Shown here in pieces: positions 13,251 through 25,340 of a DNA stretch of 64,000 nucleotides. Below the pieces are notes generated by a model that had not been told where the DNA came from, searched no databases, and saw nothing but the letters and a program-made list of their open reading frames with translations. Both the position numbers and the translations under genes were made by a program. The stretch lies in NCBI GenBank assembly GCA_013396635.1, contig WBMW01005279.1, forward strand, positions 1 through 64,000, in the 5' to 3' direction. The DNA is from Penelope pileata (lineage: Eukaryota > Chordata > Aves > Galliformes > Cracidae). Position 1 is the stretch's first letter; every line of letters begins with the position of its first letter.

Positions 13251-13747
13251 ATGTTGTAAGTTCAAATGGTTGCAATCATAGGTGTTATTGTAAAAATGGG
13301 AATGATTTACATTTTATCAGGACTTTGTTTCTCATAACTTACTTCCTCAGCTCTGGTTTCTACTGCTTCTTTCAGCTATACATTATACCTTCTTGGATTG
13401 TTACAGTCAGTGAAGCAATTAAATGTTAAGACAAAGAAAAGTGAAAATCATTATCAGAATTCTTCACTGCAGCATAGGAAAACAAGCAAACAACAGTTTT
13501 CAATGTTTGAAGAATATAGATTAATTTTTATATTTCTTATTGCTACTAAATGCAAAAGAACAAATTCAAGCAAACGGAAATGAGCTGAATCTGTAAATGC
13601 ATCTATCTTTATTGGCTGCTTATACCTTCTGCCTCTTATTGTTCCAGCTCCCAAAACTAGTGGAGAAGGATTGGTACAACATGATAGAAAAGAAGAGTGT
13701 GGGAATAATAAACAGCTGGTAATGAATTCTGAAAATAAAATTATAGA
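13251..13747. other. Unique AT-rich DNA between two CR1 copies
   Basis: No gene or repeat is recognised. Confidence 0.4.
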
Positions 13748-14172
13748 GACCCCTATGAAGACAAGCTGAAGGAAGGCTTGTTCAGTCTGGAGAAAAGAAG
13801 GCTGCTGGGAAACCTCATTACTGCCCTCCAATATTTAAAGGGAGACTATAAACAGGTGAGAGATCAACTTTTTACATGGGTAAACAGTGATAGGATAGGG
13901 GGAATGGTTTTAAACTAAAGGAGGAAAGGTTTAGATTAGATTTCAGGGGGAATTTTTTCACTGAGAGGTTGGTAAAGTGCTGGAACAGGCTGCCCAAACA
14001 GGTTGTGAATGCCCCCTCCAGGAGCTATTTGAGGACAGGTTGGATGGGGCCCTGGGCAACCTGATCTAGTATCTAGAGGCTGACAACCCTGCCTGCGGCA
14101 GACAGTTTGGAACCTGATGATCCTTGAGGTCCCTTCTAACCTGTGCCATTCTGTGATTCTATGATTCTATGA
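13748..14172 (+). mobile_element. CR1 LINE 3' end with complete tail
   Basis: It begins within the C-terminal ORF2 words (CCTATGAAGACAAGCTG, TTCAGTCTGGAGAAAAGAAG). It then reads through GTGCTGGAACAGGCTGCCCA and the 3' UTR to GTGATTCTATGATTCTATGA. An A/C-rich simple stretch (14173-14212) follows immediately. Confidence 0.9.
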
Positions 14173-15889
14173 TAACAAAAAAAAACAACCAACCAAACAA
14201 AAAAAAACCACCTTTCTCAATATAAAAAGTTTACGAGAGGTTTCCTTTATTTTTAACTTTTCCCTGTAGCTTCTTTTGACGACCTCACTACAATACAGGA
14301 CTTTCTGACAGCAGTGGAAAGCTATCAGTTTCCATCAGATACACAACAAAAGGCTATCAAAAAAATGTAGGTAAAAGGAGGCAGAAGATGAAAAATCACA
14401 GTGCAGTCAAGGAAAAACAAACAAACAAACACACAAAAACACCCTAATTATGATGACCATATTTATCTCATATATAGAAATTAAGTCTTTGAAAATTCTG
14501 CTGGACTTCACAAGAATTTTCTTTACTGATTCATGTTTGTAAGTATTTGTTGAATTCAAGCGTTGAAGTCAAAACAGCTAAGCTAATTTACATCAGTTTC
14601 TATTCTTAATGATTTAGTTATGAGATTTCATTTGCCTCACAGCTGTTTAGATGACTAATATATAATTCCTGGGCTGAAAAAATTATTTTTATGGTATATC
14701 TCTGTTTTATCTTTTTTTATTTTTTAACATTCTGCGCTTAGTACAACTCCCAATGTAGGTGATACAAGTTAATGTAATTAAGCATTTGCACATAGGCAAA
14801 ATATGTTTGAATATTTGAGATGTCAGTCACGCACTAAATATTTTTATAGTATTCCTTCAGTGGTTAAGAAATACATTTTGCATTTGTCTTTTTGCAGTCT
14901 TGACCCTCTGAAGCTTCAGCTAAAACATTTATATAAATAACTCTAGCAGACTTTGAGGACAACATTTCTAAGCTTCACATTAGAGATGTAAGATTACTTT
15001 TTACGGATTTTACTTGCTTTTATCCAGCATTACATGTTGAACATTTGTGCAACAGAATACAATTTCTAAATAAATTGCATGTAGCATATTCATTGAATTG
15101 ATATGAATACATGTATTGCAACATGATAATATTAAGTTTGTAACACGGAAGACAAAAAGCAATAGAAATTCCATCACAGGCTGCTGTTTCTGTTTTAACT
15201 CTCTAATTACCCTGTAACGTTTAAAGCATCTGAGTATGTGTGTCTTGAATGCTGAAGGAGCTGATTCAGTCTAAATTAACTGAGCTGAGATAACGTCATG
15301 TTTAAGGCGATCTCCTTCAATGTAATTTTAAAAAGAAAGGTACTTGCGGAATCTGCCTGACTTCTCGTATTAATGCAATTAGGTGATAAAATATAGAATT
15401 TCTTCAGGTGATCATTTATTTAGCGAAGTATTTGCATCATTTACTTCCAGGAACAGTAGCAATAGTGTAGATTGTGCTGCATTCAATTGCTTGCAAGAGC
15501 CATACTTTTCTACTGAAGAATAATGAGTTACAGACTGCAACAAAGGATTTGATGTGTTTCAAATGACCTATCAGTCTTCTGCTGTTTAGATAAGAGTAAT
15601 TTTAACAATCAGTTTCTGGGTGGAAGAATGTCAAACATAGCAGCACTTAAAACATTTGAATCACTTTTTGGACTAAACAGAATTTTAGCCTGAAATATTA
15701 GAAATATAGAACTATAGAAATATTAGAAATACAGAAATATCCTTTTTAAAGATTGCAAGGAGAAATATTGTACTTGCTTGATGTCAGACATTTTTTTGAC
15801 TTTTTTTTTTGACTTTTTTTTTAATGAGATAGGGGTAAACGGGGAAAGGGAAGGGATGGAAAACAACATGCCTTCAGCATCAGTCTTCC
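14173..15889. other. Unique DNA, including a possible conserved element
   Basis: A/C-rich simple sequence occurs at 14173-14212 and near 14405-14450. There is no gene. The part at 15185-15500 is listed separately. Confidence 0.4.
15185..15500. promoter_or_regulatory. Candidate conserved non-coding element
   Basis: This block keeps CpGs in otherwise AT-rich DNA (GTAACGTTTAAAG, ATAACGTCATG, AGGCGATC, CTTGCGGAATC, CTCGTATTAATG, TTAGCGAAG). It carries words like CTCTAATTACCC, ATTAATGCAATTAGG and an octamer (ATTTGCAT), and has no low-complexity filler or open frame. These traits are common in vertebrate developmental enhancers. Function and conservation are inferred. Confidence 0.25.
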
Positions 15890-17071
15890 AGCCTTCTGTG
15901 ATGCAGTGGCTGCATCAGTTGACAAGGACAAAGAAAGACTTATTGATGTCATCTACCTGGACATCTGCAAGGTCTTTGACATGGTACCACACAATTTCCT
16001 TATTTCTAAATTGGAGCAATATGGATTTGAATAGTGGATTATTCAGTGGATAAGAACTTTGCTGTGTGGTCACAGTCAGATGGTTTTAGTCGACACCTCT
16101 AAGTGCAGGTGGAGGCCATTGATGAGTAGTGTCCATCAGGGGTCTGTTCCACAGTTCTTTAATATCTTTATCATAGATAGTGGGATGAAGTGCACCCTCA
16201 GCAAGTTTGCAGATGACACCAAACTGAGTGGTGCAGTTGACAGAACAGAAGAAAGAGATGCCATCCAAAAAAACACGGACAAACTTGACAAGTGGGCCAA
16301 CATTAACCTAATGAGATTCAACAAGGTAAAATGCAAGATGCTGCACCTAGGTTGGGATAATCTCTCAGACTGGGTGAGTGATTTCTTGAAAGAAGCCCTG
16401 CAGAGAAGGACTTCGAGACCTTGGTGGATAAAAAGCTGGGCATGAGCCAGCAGTGTTCACTTGCAGCTCAGAAGGCCAAATGTATCCTGAGACTGCATCA
16501 AAAGAGGGGTGGCCAGCAGGGTGAGGGAGGTGATTGTTCCTCTATGCTCTGTCTTCACGAGGCTCTCAGGCCCCATCTGGAGTACCACATCCAGGCCTGG
16601 GACTCCCAGCGCAAGAAAGATGTCCAGCTGTTAGAGTGGGTCCAGAGAGGGCCATGAGGATGACTGGAGCACCTGTCTTATCAAGAAAGGCTAAGGGAGC
16701 TGTCTTATTCAGCCAGGAGTAGAGAAGGCTCCCCGGAGAGATGTTGTTGTAGCCTTTCAGTACTTAAATGGGCCTTGTTAAAAAGATGGAGAGTGACTTT
16801 TTACACAATCTGATAGTGATAGCACAAGAGGGAAGGACTTTAAACTAAGAGGGGAGATTTAATTTAGATGTTAGAAAGAAATGTTTCAGTCAAAGAGTAG
16901 TGAGGCACTGCAATCAATAGATTGCCTGGAGAAGTTGTGGGTGTCTCATCCCTGGTTGGATGGGGCCATGAGCAACCTGATCTAGTGAGTGACAACCCTG
17001 CCCATGGGAGGGAGGTTGGAACTAAATGATCTTTAAGGTCTCTTCCAACCCAAGATATTCTATGATTCTAC
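15890..17071 (+). mobile_element. CR1 LINE, RT domain to tail, about 1.2 kb
   Basis: It starts in the RT domain before the first catalytic block (ATCTACCTGGACATCTGCAA...TTTGACATGGTACC, the YLDxxKxFDxVP motif). The catalytic FADD box is intact at 16206-16217 and is followed by TKLSGAVD. Past the box, ORF2 continues through shifted frames (16059-16445, then 16421-16657) to the tail at GATATTCTATGATTCTAC. Frameshifts near 16430 and 16655 and small deletions make it inactive. It is among the longer copies in the window. Confidence 0.92.
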
Positions 17072-17780
17072 AGTCATCTAAATTTAAAAGAATGCACCCA
17101 GCTTTCTCTCATGTAATAATTTGCTTTTTTGTTAAGTACTTCAGATCTGTTGTCCTAGTGTATGTATAAAAACAGTAAAACAGTTTAGATTCCTTATTAA
17201 ACAAATCCTACTTACGTGTAAATAGATAAAGTATGTGTTATAAGATCACATATATGAAGTTATTATCTCAAAATGACAAGGAAATCTTTTATTATTTATT
17301 TGAATCTAGAGTAGTAAGCCATAATTAGTATTGGAATCTTAAATCCAGTGTAGTGTTGTTGACATGCTGTTCAGGACTATTACAAGTCAGTAACTGCAGT
17401 GTTATCTGGTAAACTATTTTCAGTGTAGTTGGAGCTGCACTAACTCACTGTAGTTGGTCACTCCTTTCCCGGGCTTAGACTCAGAAGAATAGCAATTTAT
17501 TGACAAAGAGAAAAAGGAAAAGCTGTGATACAACAACATACAACTGAAAACACAAGAAAACACATTGATGATGCTTAAAGATAACTATTCCGTACACAGT
17601 AAAACAATTTATTACTTCATTTTTTATTATTATTTTATTTGCATATTTCTTATTTGTAGCCAAACAGATCAAGAACTGGCCCCTACTTTCAATCAAGGCG
17701 CAGTTTCTTTTGGATAAATACGTCAAGTATAAGACTTTGTATCTAGACTGGAAACTTAAGGATATTTTTTTCTTAAAAAA
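17072..17780. other. Unique AT-rich DNA, no gene seen
   Basis: The only frame is an 81-codon minus ORF (17481-17726) with low-complexity Phe/Leu at its end, taken as chance. Confidence 0.45.
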
Positions 17781-18705
17781 GTCATAGAAACATAAAATTG
17801 TTGATTTGGAAAGGACATTTAAAGGTCATTTAGTCCAATTCCCCTGGAATGAACAGAACACCTACAGCTAGACCAGGTTGCTCTGAACCTGGTCCAGCCT
17901 GACCCTGAATGTCAACAGGGATGGGACATCCACCACCTCTCTGGGCAACCTGTTCCAGTGCTTCACCACCCTTATTGTAAAAAAACTTTTTCCTTATATG
18001 CAGTCTAAATCTCCCCTCTTTAAGTTTGAAAACATTTCCCCTTGTCCTGTCACAGCAGACTTTGCTAAAGTGTTTGTCTCCTTCTTTCTTATACCCCTCC
18101 TTTAGATAATGAGAGGCCACTATCAGGTCTCCCTGGAGCCTTCTCTTCTCTAGGCTGAACAGCCACAACTCTCTCAGCCTGTCCTCACAAGAGAGGTGTT
18201 CCATCCCTTGGATTATTTTATTGGCTCTCCTCTGGATGCACTCTAACAGGTCTATGCCTTTCCTGTACTGAAGACTCCACATCTAGATGCAGTACTCCAG
18301 GTGAGGTCTCACCAGCGCACAGTGAAGGGGCAGGATCACTCCCCTCGCCCTCCTGGCCAAGCTTCTTTTGATGCAGCCCAGCATATGATTGGCTTTCTGG
18401 GCTATGAGGGCACATTTCTGGCTCATGTCCAGCTTGCCATCCACAAGTACCCTCAAGCTGTTTTTGTCAGAGCTGTGCTCAATCCTTTCATCTCTCAGCT
18501 TATATTGACGGCGGGAGTTGCCTTGACTCAGGTGCAAGACCTTGCTACTTGGCTTTGTAGAACCTTATGAGGTTCTCCTATGCCCACTGCACATTGCTGT
18601 CTACATCCAGTCTACATTGCTCTGGATAGCATCCTGTCCCTCAAGCATGTCAACTGCACCACACTGCTTGGTGTCATCCGCAAACTTATCAACAAAACCA
18701 ATATT
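17781..18705 (-). mobile_element. CR1 LINE, about 0.9 kb with degenerate tail
   Basis: The minus strand runs from just downstream of the RT active site (CTTGGTGTCATCCGCAAACT is the complement of the FADDTK region) through ORF2 to the 3' UTR and a decayed tail (GTCATAGAAACATAAAATTG). The 150-codon minus ORF at 17830-18282 is the ORF2 C-terminus. A second frame at 18283-18537 continues it upstream after a frameshift. Confidence 0.9.
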
Positions 18706-19310
18706 ACATTGTGATCTAGGGCATGCATTTAATGTCGGACCTGTGGTTGGTCCACATTGTTAAACTTTAATGTCAGTTCTCCAGTATAGCCCTGACTAGT
18801 GTTTACTGGCATGTTCTGTGTTGGTGTTCAGGCAGGGTTTGGGGCATTCTATCACAGATTTTTCCAGAAGAATACAGGGAGAAGACTGCACTTGGTTTGG
18901 CTATTCAGTGTCCAATGGTATCCTAACAAGCTTTGTATTCTTCACAAATGCTCTACTCTAGATCATGTAAACCACATTTTCATTCAGTGAAAGTATACTT
19001 TACATTATTTCAGACATTTTGAGACAATAGAAAAAAATATACAAATATAAATATATTTTTATATAAATATGTTCATAATTATATAAAATAACATATATTA
19101 AATATTATACATTGTGCATTACAGAATATATATGTGGTATTTTATGTTATGTATGCTACATATTTTATATTGCAAGAAGCAAGTATGATTACTATAGCAC
19201 TTGTTATCCAGATGACATACAAAAAGAGAAGGTATTAGGTACAATTGTTTGAAACAATGTGCATGTTTGTAATCACCACTGTGAGAAAATGTAAAATGTT
19301 GTTTTTGCAG
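18706..19310. other. AT-rich spacer, no gene seen
   Basis: Sequence at 19020-19115 is almost all A and T with TATA-like words. Nothing else is recognised. Confidence 0.45.
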
Positions 19311-19438
19311 GAACCCCTCAAGGTCCCAAATTTCCCCAACTCTCTCCAAAAGACCCTAAAAACTCTAAAATCACAGAAGACCCTAAAAAACCCTAAAATC
19401 CCCATGTCTCCCCCAGCACCCTAAAAGGCCCTTGAAAG
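19311..19438. repeat. Degenerate CCCTAAAA minisatellite-like array
   Basis: CCCTAAAA or near variants occur at least five times (GACCCTAAAAACTC, GACCCTAAAAAACCCTAAAA, CACCCTAAAAGG) among C-rich spacers. The block is C-rich in an AT-rich context and abuts a (CA)n tract. The unit is too irregular to define a strict period by eye. Confidence 0.5.
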
Positions 19439-19468
19439 ACACACACACACGCACACACACACACACCC
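19439..19468. repeat. (CA)n microsatellite
   Basis: About fourteen AC units with one G interruption. Confidence 0.95.
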
Positions 19469-19582
19469 ATATTAGAGAATGTAAGATGGTTTGTTTCAGG
19501 AATATGTGCTGTTCTGTTCCTTAAGATTGTAGGAGATGGATTCATTTCTGCAATAATATGCTGTGCCTTATTTACAATACTA

Positions 19583-20083
19583 TGTGACAGGATGGTGCAA
19601 AACAGAACACTGTGACCAAGAAGGCAAGTTTAAACACAGCGTATCAAAACAGGGTATAGTTTTGGCTAATTCTTAGGAACACAGACTGAGTCAGAGCTTC
19701 TGAAGGGCAACAGGAGTGGTACCAGCTCACTGACTCTGTGGCCTGGATCTGGACTAGCTCAAAGGTTACTCAAAAAAGGACAATGCATAAACTGACCGTA
19801 AAAGAGAAACACCAAGCAGAGAGGGGAGAAGAATCAGGAAGAAGCATAACTAAGTCGTAATCAGGTGCAGGACATTCAGCACTATCGGATAGGTTGTAAA
19901 CTGTAAGCCCTGAAGTCCTCACCCAATGAGGAACCAGGACAGGGGGAAAATAAAAGTGGCTGCACATTTTGCTTGGTGCGCCTACCTGTTAGGTCACCCG
20001 CTTTGAAAAGTGTCAGTAAAGGGCCATTCACCTAATACTCTGCCTGAGCCTAAGTAATTGGCCATTGAGCGTTTTTCACACCA
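19583..20083 (+). mobile_element. Probable solo LTR, second avian ERV family
   Basis: The right part has the layout of an LTR R-U5 region: AATAAAAGTGGCTGCAC, then TTGGTGCGCCTACCTG, a second poly(A)-like AGTAAAGGGCCATTC, and an end at TTTTTCACACCA. A TGTGACAGG start and a CA end would give about 500 bp. I could not find a matching target-site duplication (ATACTA on the left, CTTTTC on the right), so the left edge is uncertain. No gag, pol or env sequence is present. Confidence 0.45.
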
Positions 20084-21814
20084 CTTTTCATCCAACTTGA
20101 TAAAGTCAAATATGCCTATTATGTGTTTTAGCTAGGTAACACTCTCTAAATTGGAGGAAGAAATTTAGTTGTACGTATTGCTTTAGTATTGTCATTCACA
20201 CTATCCTGTGTAAATATATGAAGGAAGAGAACAATGACAGTAACTTCAGATTTACAATAACAATTTAATCACACACAAACCAGGAACAAATTATGAAATA
20301 CCTTATAGATGAAAATTTACTAAATTGAAATGTTCTGTTCATTTTACAGGAAATTCAAATTAATCACAAATACAGCTAATGCTTCATAAAATCTATTTTA
20401 AAAGATTCCACAGAGTAAATACTGGACTTTCCACCTTTCCTGAAACTCTTCTGAAAGATACCAGGATAAGATTACTTGTCCAAAAATGTATTTTTTAAAA
20501 AAAAAAAGTGACATTTCTTCAAGTAGGAAAAAGAAAGTGAAGGTACAACTTGAAGTCTGGATGGTGGAAACTACTAGAATTTGTAGAAAGCATTGGAAAG
20601 TATTACCACAGAGATAAAACATACTACTAAAAAAGTCCAACCATGTAATAAAATCAACTCATCTAATAAAGCTATGTTCCTGAATACTTCAATCTTCAAC
20701 TGACTCAATATTGAAAATAATGTTTTTCTCTTAGAATTTAATGATATATTTTTTTAGTTAGAGCTTTGAAAGGAAGCTAACACAGAATTTTAAAGCTCAT
20801 ATCATTTTGTTTTGATCTGTGATGAGAATTTTAAATCAATGATTTATTAATGTGTGGGAGCCATTGCCATGATTAGCCTCTAGAGATAAATATCAGAGCT
20901 AATGTGTGTGACTGTTATCTTCATTCTTAAATATAGGATGTGTGATCTTTGAGGAATGTTAATTTTTTCTACTGTGAGTTTGATAATATTCTCAATAAGA
21001 TTTTTTTTATTGGCTTCAATTGTTTTCAGATAAAAACAAGACATCATTTTGGGGAATTTGGGAAGGGAGGGGTGGAAGCAGGAGGGAAAGGAAAATAAAG
21101 AAAAAAAACAAGTAAAGAAACTCTGAGTTTCTTTACTTACAAAAAATACTAAAGCATCTATATAAGGGAGCAGACCCAATACAACTCATATCTAAATCCC
21201 TCTATTTCTCCATTTTTTACCCTACTTGCCCAGATGAGAATCCCAGGCTTTTCAAACTGAATGGCTATTTCGTTGATATGAGATGCTCTTTTACTCTTCT
21301 TTGAGTTGTTCAACAACATGTAAGTGATTGGATTATCTTTGGAGCAAGGAACTGCATCAGTTCCCCTATCACTGGACCACCTAATAAATCTCCTCAACTC
21401 CTTCTGTCTTTAAATGATTAGTAACTCCAGCAGGACATTGATACTGGCACGAGGTGAGACCATGACATTCACTAGCTCTGTGGATATCAAACTGAATATT
21501 TGAGAAGGAACTTTATCACTCTCAAATTAAAAATCCAGTCTTCTACTATATCTTCTTATTAGTATTTTTTAGTTCCTGTTTTTTAGATCTGCCATGCTAA
21601 CAACAAAGTAAGAATATTCAGTATGGTAAAGAACATTGTCCTTTGATGCTATCAGCATTTTACGTTAGTGTGCAGTTCTTTTCCAATTTCAGTAAGCATA
21701 TATTTATACACTCAGACTGAAGAATTCTTGAGTTTCAGTATCATGCAAGAAATCACAAATGGCTTTCCCTTCAACATAAGAGTAATTATGTCTGCTATTT
21801 CTAACTGATATTTG
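20084..21814. other. Unique AT-rich DNA, no gene seen
   Basis: Several 60-100 codon minus ORFs (for example 20880-21179 and 21158-21397) have no motif or splice context that persuades me. There is a G/A-rich patch at 21060-21120. Confidence 0.4.
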
Positions 21815-23880
21815 TTTAATGTGTTCTTAAAGACCTCCACAACCACTAAAGCAATCTCTTTTTAAGCCTCACCAGCAGTGTCACTAGAGAGTTTTGTGTA
21901 TTTTTTTTCCCTAGTGCTTAATATATTGGGATTTTTTTGTTGTAATTTAGATCTGTAGTTTGCCCTTTTCATTATAAGTTTGAAGAAATAAACTATTTTT
22001 GTTGCTTTTGCACCAACGTTTTACTTCAAAACAGTTATCTTATTCCTCCTTGATCTTCTTTAGGTCAACAATTGCAGTTCATTCAGGCTTTTGTCAGAAT
22101 CATTGTCAATCAGAGAATCAGGTTTTTGTTTTGATCATTGTCAATTTCGTGTTCAATTTGCTTAGTAAGTCCACTTCTGTCTGTATTTCTCAGCTGAGCC
22201 TTAGAGCTGTTGAACAAAGTAGAGAGACAGTTTTGTTTCTTATGTGCTGTCCTGTTGCTTACACAACCCAACAAGCCTTTTCAACAATAGCATTTCATTT
22301 GTTGACTTGTTTACAGATTGTGATCTGCTCTAACCATTGGACTCAATCTAGCTACTTTTTAACATGTTGTGTATGTTCAGTTTTCCTTCCTATTGTGCAT
22401 TTCTGTCTATTGAATATTATTTATAAATTTTATTTCTCAGAGAGTACCTTAAATTTTTCAAGATCATTTTGGATTCACATCTACACTTGTGATACCATTC
22501 ATTTTGGTGTAATCTGATAAACTGATGAACACAATATCCATTTTATCATAATAATGATGAGTAGCAGTAAGGGATACAGGACAATATTTTGCAGAAAATC
22601 ATTTGGCATATACTTTCATTTTGAATAGTAAAGCCTAAATACCTAGTCTCTTAACATGCACTTCTACACAAATTTCAGGCACACAATGCTTCCGAAAGCT
22701 TATTACAGCCATATCATGCTTAGTTTAAGTATGTGGATGTCGTATGAAATACTGATAAAACTAGCTAAAGTCAGTATATAATGTATGCACAGTTTTGTGT
22801 TGTTGATGTTTTGTTTTATTTGTTGTTTGTTTTCTCTTCTAATGCTGTTATTTTCTCATGTAAAAGAATTAGGATTTGTCCAACCATGTTCTTAATAAAT
22901 CATTATTTCCTATTTCTTAGTTTTTTGTCAAATTCTAAATATATGTAATCAATTTTATTTTCCAATTGACAATATATTTTCTATTATTTCTTTCGGAATC
23001 TAAATTAAAATCTTGAGTCTACTTAACTCCCCATTCCTTTTTAAAAACATTCATTATGTTTGCTTTTTTTTTTTTTTAACCCACTCCTCCGGAAATTCAT
23101 CTGTTTTCCACAGATTTTCAAAGATGTTCACCGATAAACTGAAATTTCATCAGCTATACCTTAAAATGCTGTAAAATGAAATCCTTAAGGCCTATTCAAC
23201 TTGAATATTTTGATTTTATCTAACTAATCTTTCTAACCAGGTTTGTACCAGACTGAAGTCTTGTCCTTCTGCCATTGATAATAATCGTGGTAATTGACTG
23301 AGTTCAGTTATCTTTTTTAATTAAAAAAAAAAATGTGAAAAACAAATTTAAATCTTTGGCATCAACTATCAATAGCTTTCCTTCTCCACTGAGTGGCACA
23401 TCAGTCTAGCTTTCCCTCTTGCTGCTTAATTGGCTTCTGGTTACAATTACATCTTTTTATTTTGTCTCTAATAATTCTAAGATCTTCATTCATCTCTTAT
23501 ATCTTTTTTTTGATTAAGATATATATTGGTCTCATCTTTTAACCTGAATGCTCTTTTACTATATTTCAAATACTTCTTTCAATTTTTTCTTAGATTGATC
23601 CATTGTTACAATTTGGAAATAAATTATTTAAGTTTTTTGAGACATACAATCTAATTTTTTCATTATTATTACTTTACATCATTGTTCTTTCTGTATTAAG
23701 TTTCATGTAAGCTCTTATTTAGTTGTTGTAGCTAAGTTACCATTCACTCTGAAATTCACTCAGTACTTTTGCTTTGTAGAAATAGTTTTCATTGTGCTAT
23801 CCTAGCCACACTGAAGATCAAAAAGTATTCAAAAAGTGCCTTCCCAAACTTGCTAGACAGTCTGTTCTCTTCTAAGTAGA
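21815..23880 (-). mobile_element. Very old CR1/L3-like LINE, about 2 kb
   Basis: The minus strand follows the CR1/L3 ORF2 plan over about 2 kb despite heavy decay. Left to right, as complements: AAAACAGTTATCTTATTCCT (near ORF2 end), TTCCTATTGTGCATTTCTGT and AAGATCATTTTGGATTC (after the active site), TTTTGGTGTAATCTGATAAA (complement of the FADDTK region), GTTTTCCACAGATTTTCAAA, ATTTCATCAGCTATACC and CTTAAGGCCTATTCAACTTG (RT N-terminal region), then ATGCTCTTTTACTATATTTC upstream. No frame is open along the element. The 172-codon plus ORF (21999-22517) is an antisense chance frame. Edges are approximate. It is far more diverged than the other CR1 copies here. Confidence 0.6.
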
Positions 23881-24596
23881 TACTTACGTAAAGTTCTTTC
23901 TCTATATATCTCCCTCTGTCTCGAACAATTTCTGCCTTCAAGTTTAGAATTCATAAATCTGGACATGTTCAGTAGTTTGGTTGGCTGCCATTTTTAGAGA
24001 GATTTGATATATGACATACTAGATGTTTGGAATAAGATGCATGTTATATTTCTATCAAAGTTGCCAGACCTTGTACCTGAGATATATTGATGTGTAATAT
24101 AAAGGGCATGTCAGGTAAGGATTGAAATACCTAGACAGTCTGGAAAGATTGGAAAGTTTTGTGTTTCAGGACAGTTTATCCTCAGTCTAACTGCAGCATA
24201 ATCACTTTCAAATGTGCTAACAACACTGACAGTTTTACAAATGTATTTCAAGTGGAAGGTCCTTTGTGCTTTAAATTTTGTCTTCTTTTTTTCATGTCTG
24301 CTGATTTAACAAAGGATATTTACTTGCTGCATATAAGTTACCTAATGGAGTATTATTCCCATTGTTGTTACTGCTACTATTATTATGTCTGTTAATTATT
24401 AATTAGGTGTTATTTTTATATAGGCCAAAAACATGTTGCATATGAATATGCACTTCATGTGAACGCTGTTTTGATTAGCTCAGGATTCCATTGAATCCTG
24501 ACATTTTTCTTGAGCAGCAATGAACATTATAATAAACCTTACGAAGAAGGAAAGGGAAAGATTGTAAGAGATCATTTAACTGCAGGGACATAGAAT
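23881..24596. other. Unique AT-rich DNA, no gene seen
   Basis: No feature is recognised. A 78-codon ORF at 24159-24395 ends in a (TAC/TAT) run. Confidence 0.45.
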
Positions 24597-25303
24597 CATA
24601 GAATCATAGAATGGTTCAGGTTGGAAGGAACCTTAGAGATCATCTTGTTCCAACCCCCCTGCCATGGGCAAGGACACCTCCCACTCGACCACATTGCCCA
24701 AAGCCCCATCCAGCCCGGCTTTGAATACTTCCAGGGAGGGGGCATCAACGACTTCTTTGGGCAACCTGTTCCAGTGTCTCAACACCCTCACACTGAAGAA
24801 TTTCTTCCTTATATCTAGTCTAAATCTACCCTCTTCGAGTTTATAACCATTACCTCTTGTCCTGTCATTATCTATCCTTGTAAAAAGCCCCTCCCCAGCT
24901 TTTCTGTAGGCCCCCTTCAGGTACTGGAAGGCTGCTATCAGGTCCCCCCGCAGCCTTCCCTTCTCCAGGCTGAAGAGTCCTAACTCTCTCAGCCTGTCCT
25001 CATAGGGGAGGGGCTCCAGCCCTCTGATGATCCTCGTGGCCCTCCTCTGGACCCGCTCCAACAGCTCCACATCCTTCTTGTGTTGGGGGCCCCAGAACTG
25101 GACACAAGACTCCAGGTGAGGTCTCACAAGAGCAGAGTAGAGGGGCAGAATCACCTCCCTCGACCTGCTGGCCACACTTCTCTTGATGCAGCCCAGGATG
25201 CGGTTGGCCTTCTGGGCTGCAAGCACACACTGCCGGCTCTTGTTGAGTTTCTCATCAACACACACCCCCAAGTCCCTCTCCTCAGGGCTACTCTCAAGCC
25301 ATT
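24597..25303 (-). mobile_element. CR1 LINE, young copy, 3' half
   Basis: The tail complement (CATAGAATCATAGAATCATA) sits at the left edge, followed by the 3' UTR and an uninterrupted ORF2 C-terminal frame (24633 up to the gap, more than 220 codons, minus). The frame includes WLESSPEERDLGV, SRQCVLAAQKANRILGCIKR, LPLYSALVRPHLESCVQFWG and LFSLEKGRLRGDLIAAFQYL. It reads into the N gap. The open frame and high similarity to the copy at 50.3-51.3 kb suggest recent insertion. Confidence 0.95.
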
Positions 25304-25340
25304 NNNNNNNNNNNNNNNNNNNNNNNNNNNNNNNNNNNNN
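25304..25340. other. Assembly gap (37 N) inside the CR1
   Basis: Sequence on the left encodes ORF2 starting at WLESSPEE. Sequence on the right ends at VIYLDLCKAF. CR1 ORF2 normally has well over 100 residues between these points, including the FADD catalytic box, so the gap must stand for several hundred bases if the element is whole. Confidence 0.9.

Noticed and set aside
21999..22517. 172-codon plus-strand ORF, the longest non-CR1 frame
   Set aside because: It runs antisense through the very old CR1/L3-like element, is rich in Phe, Leu, Ser and Cys with no domain, and has no splice context. I treat it as a chance frame.
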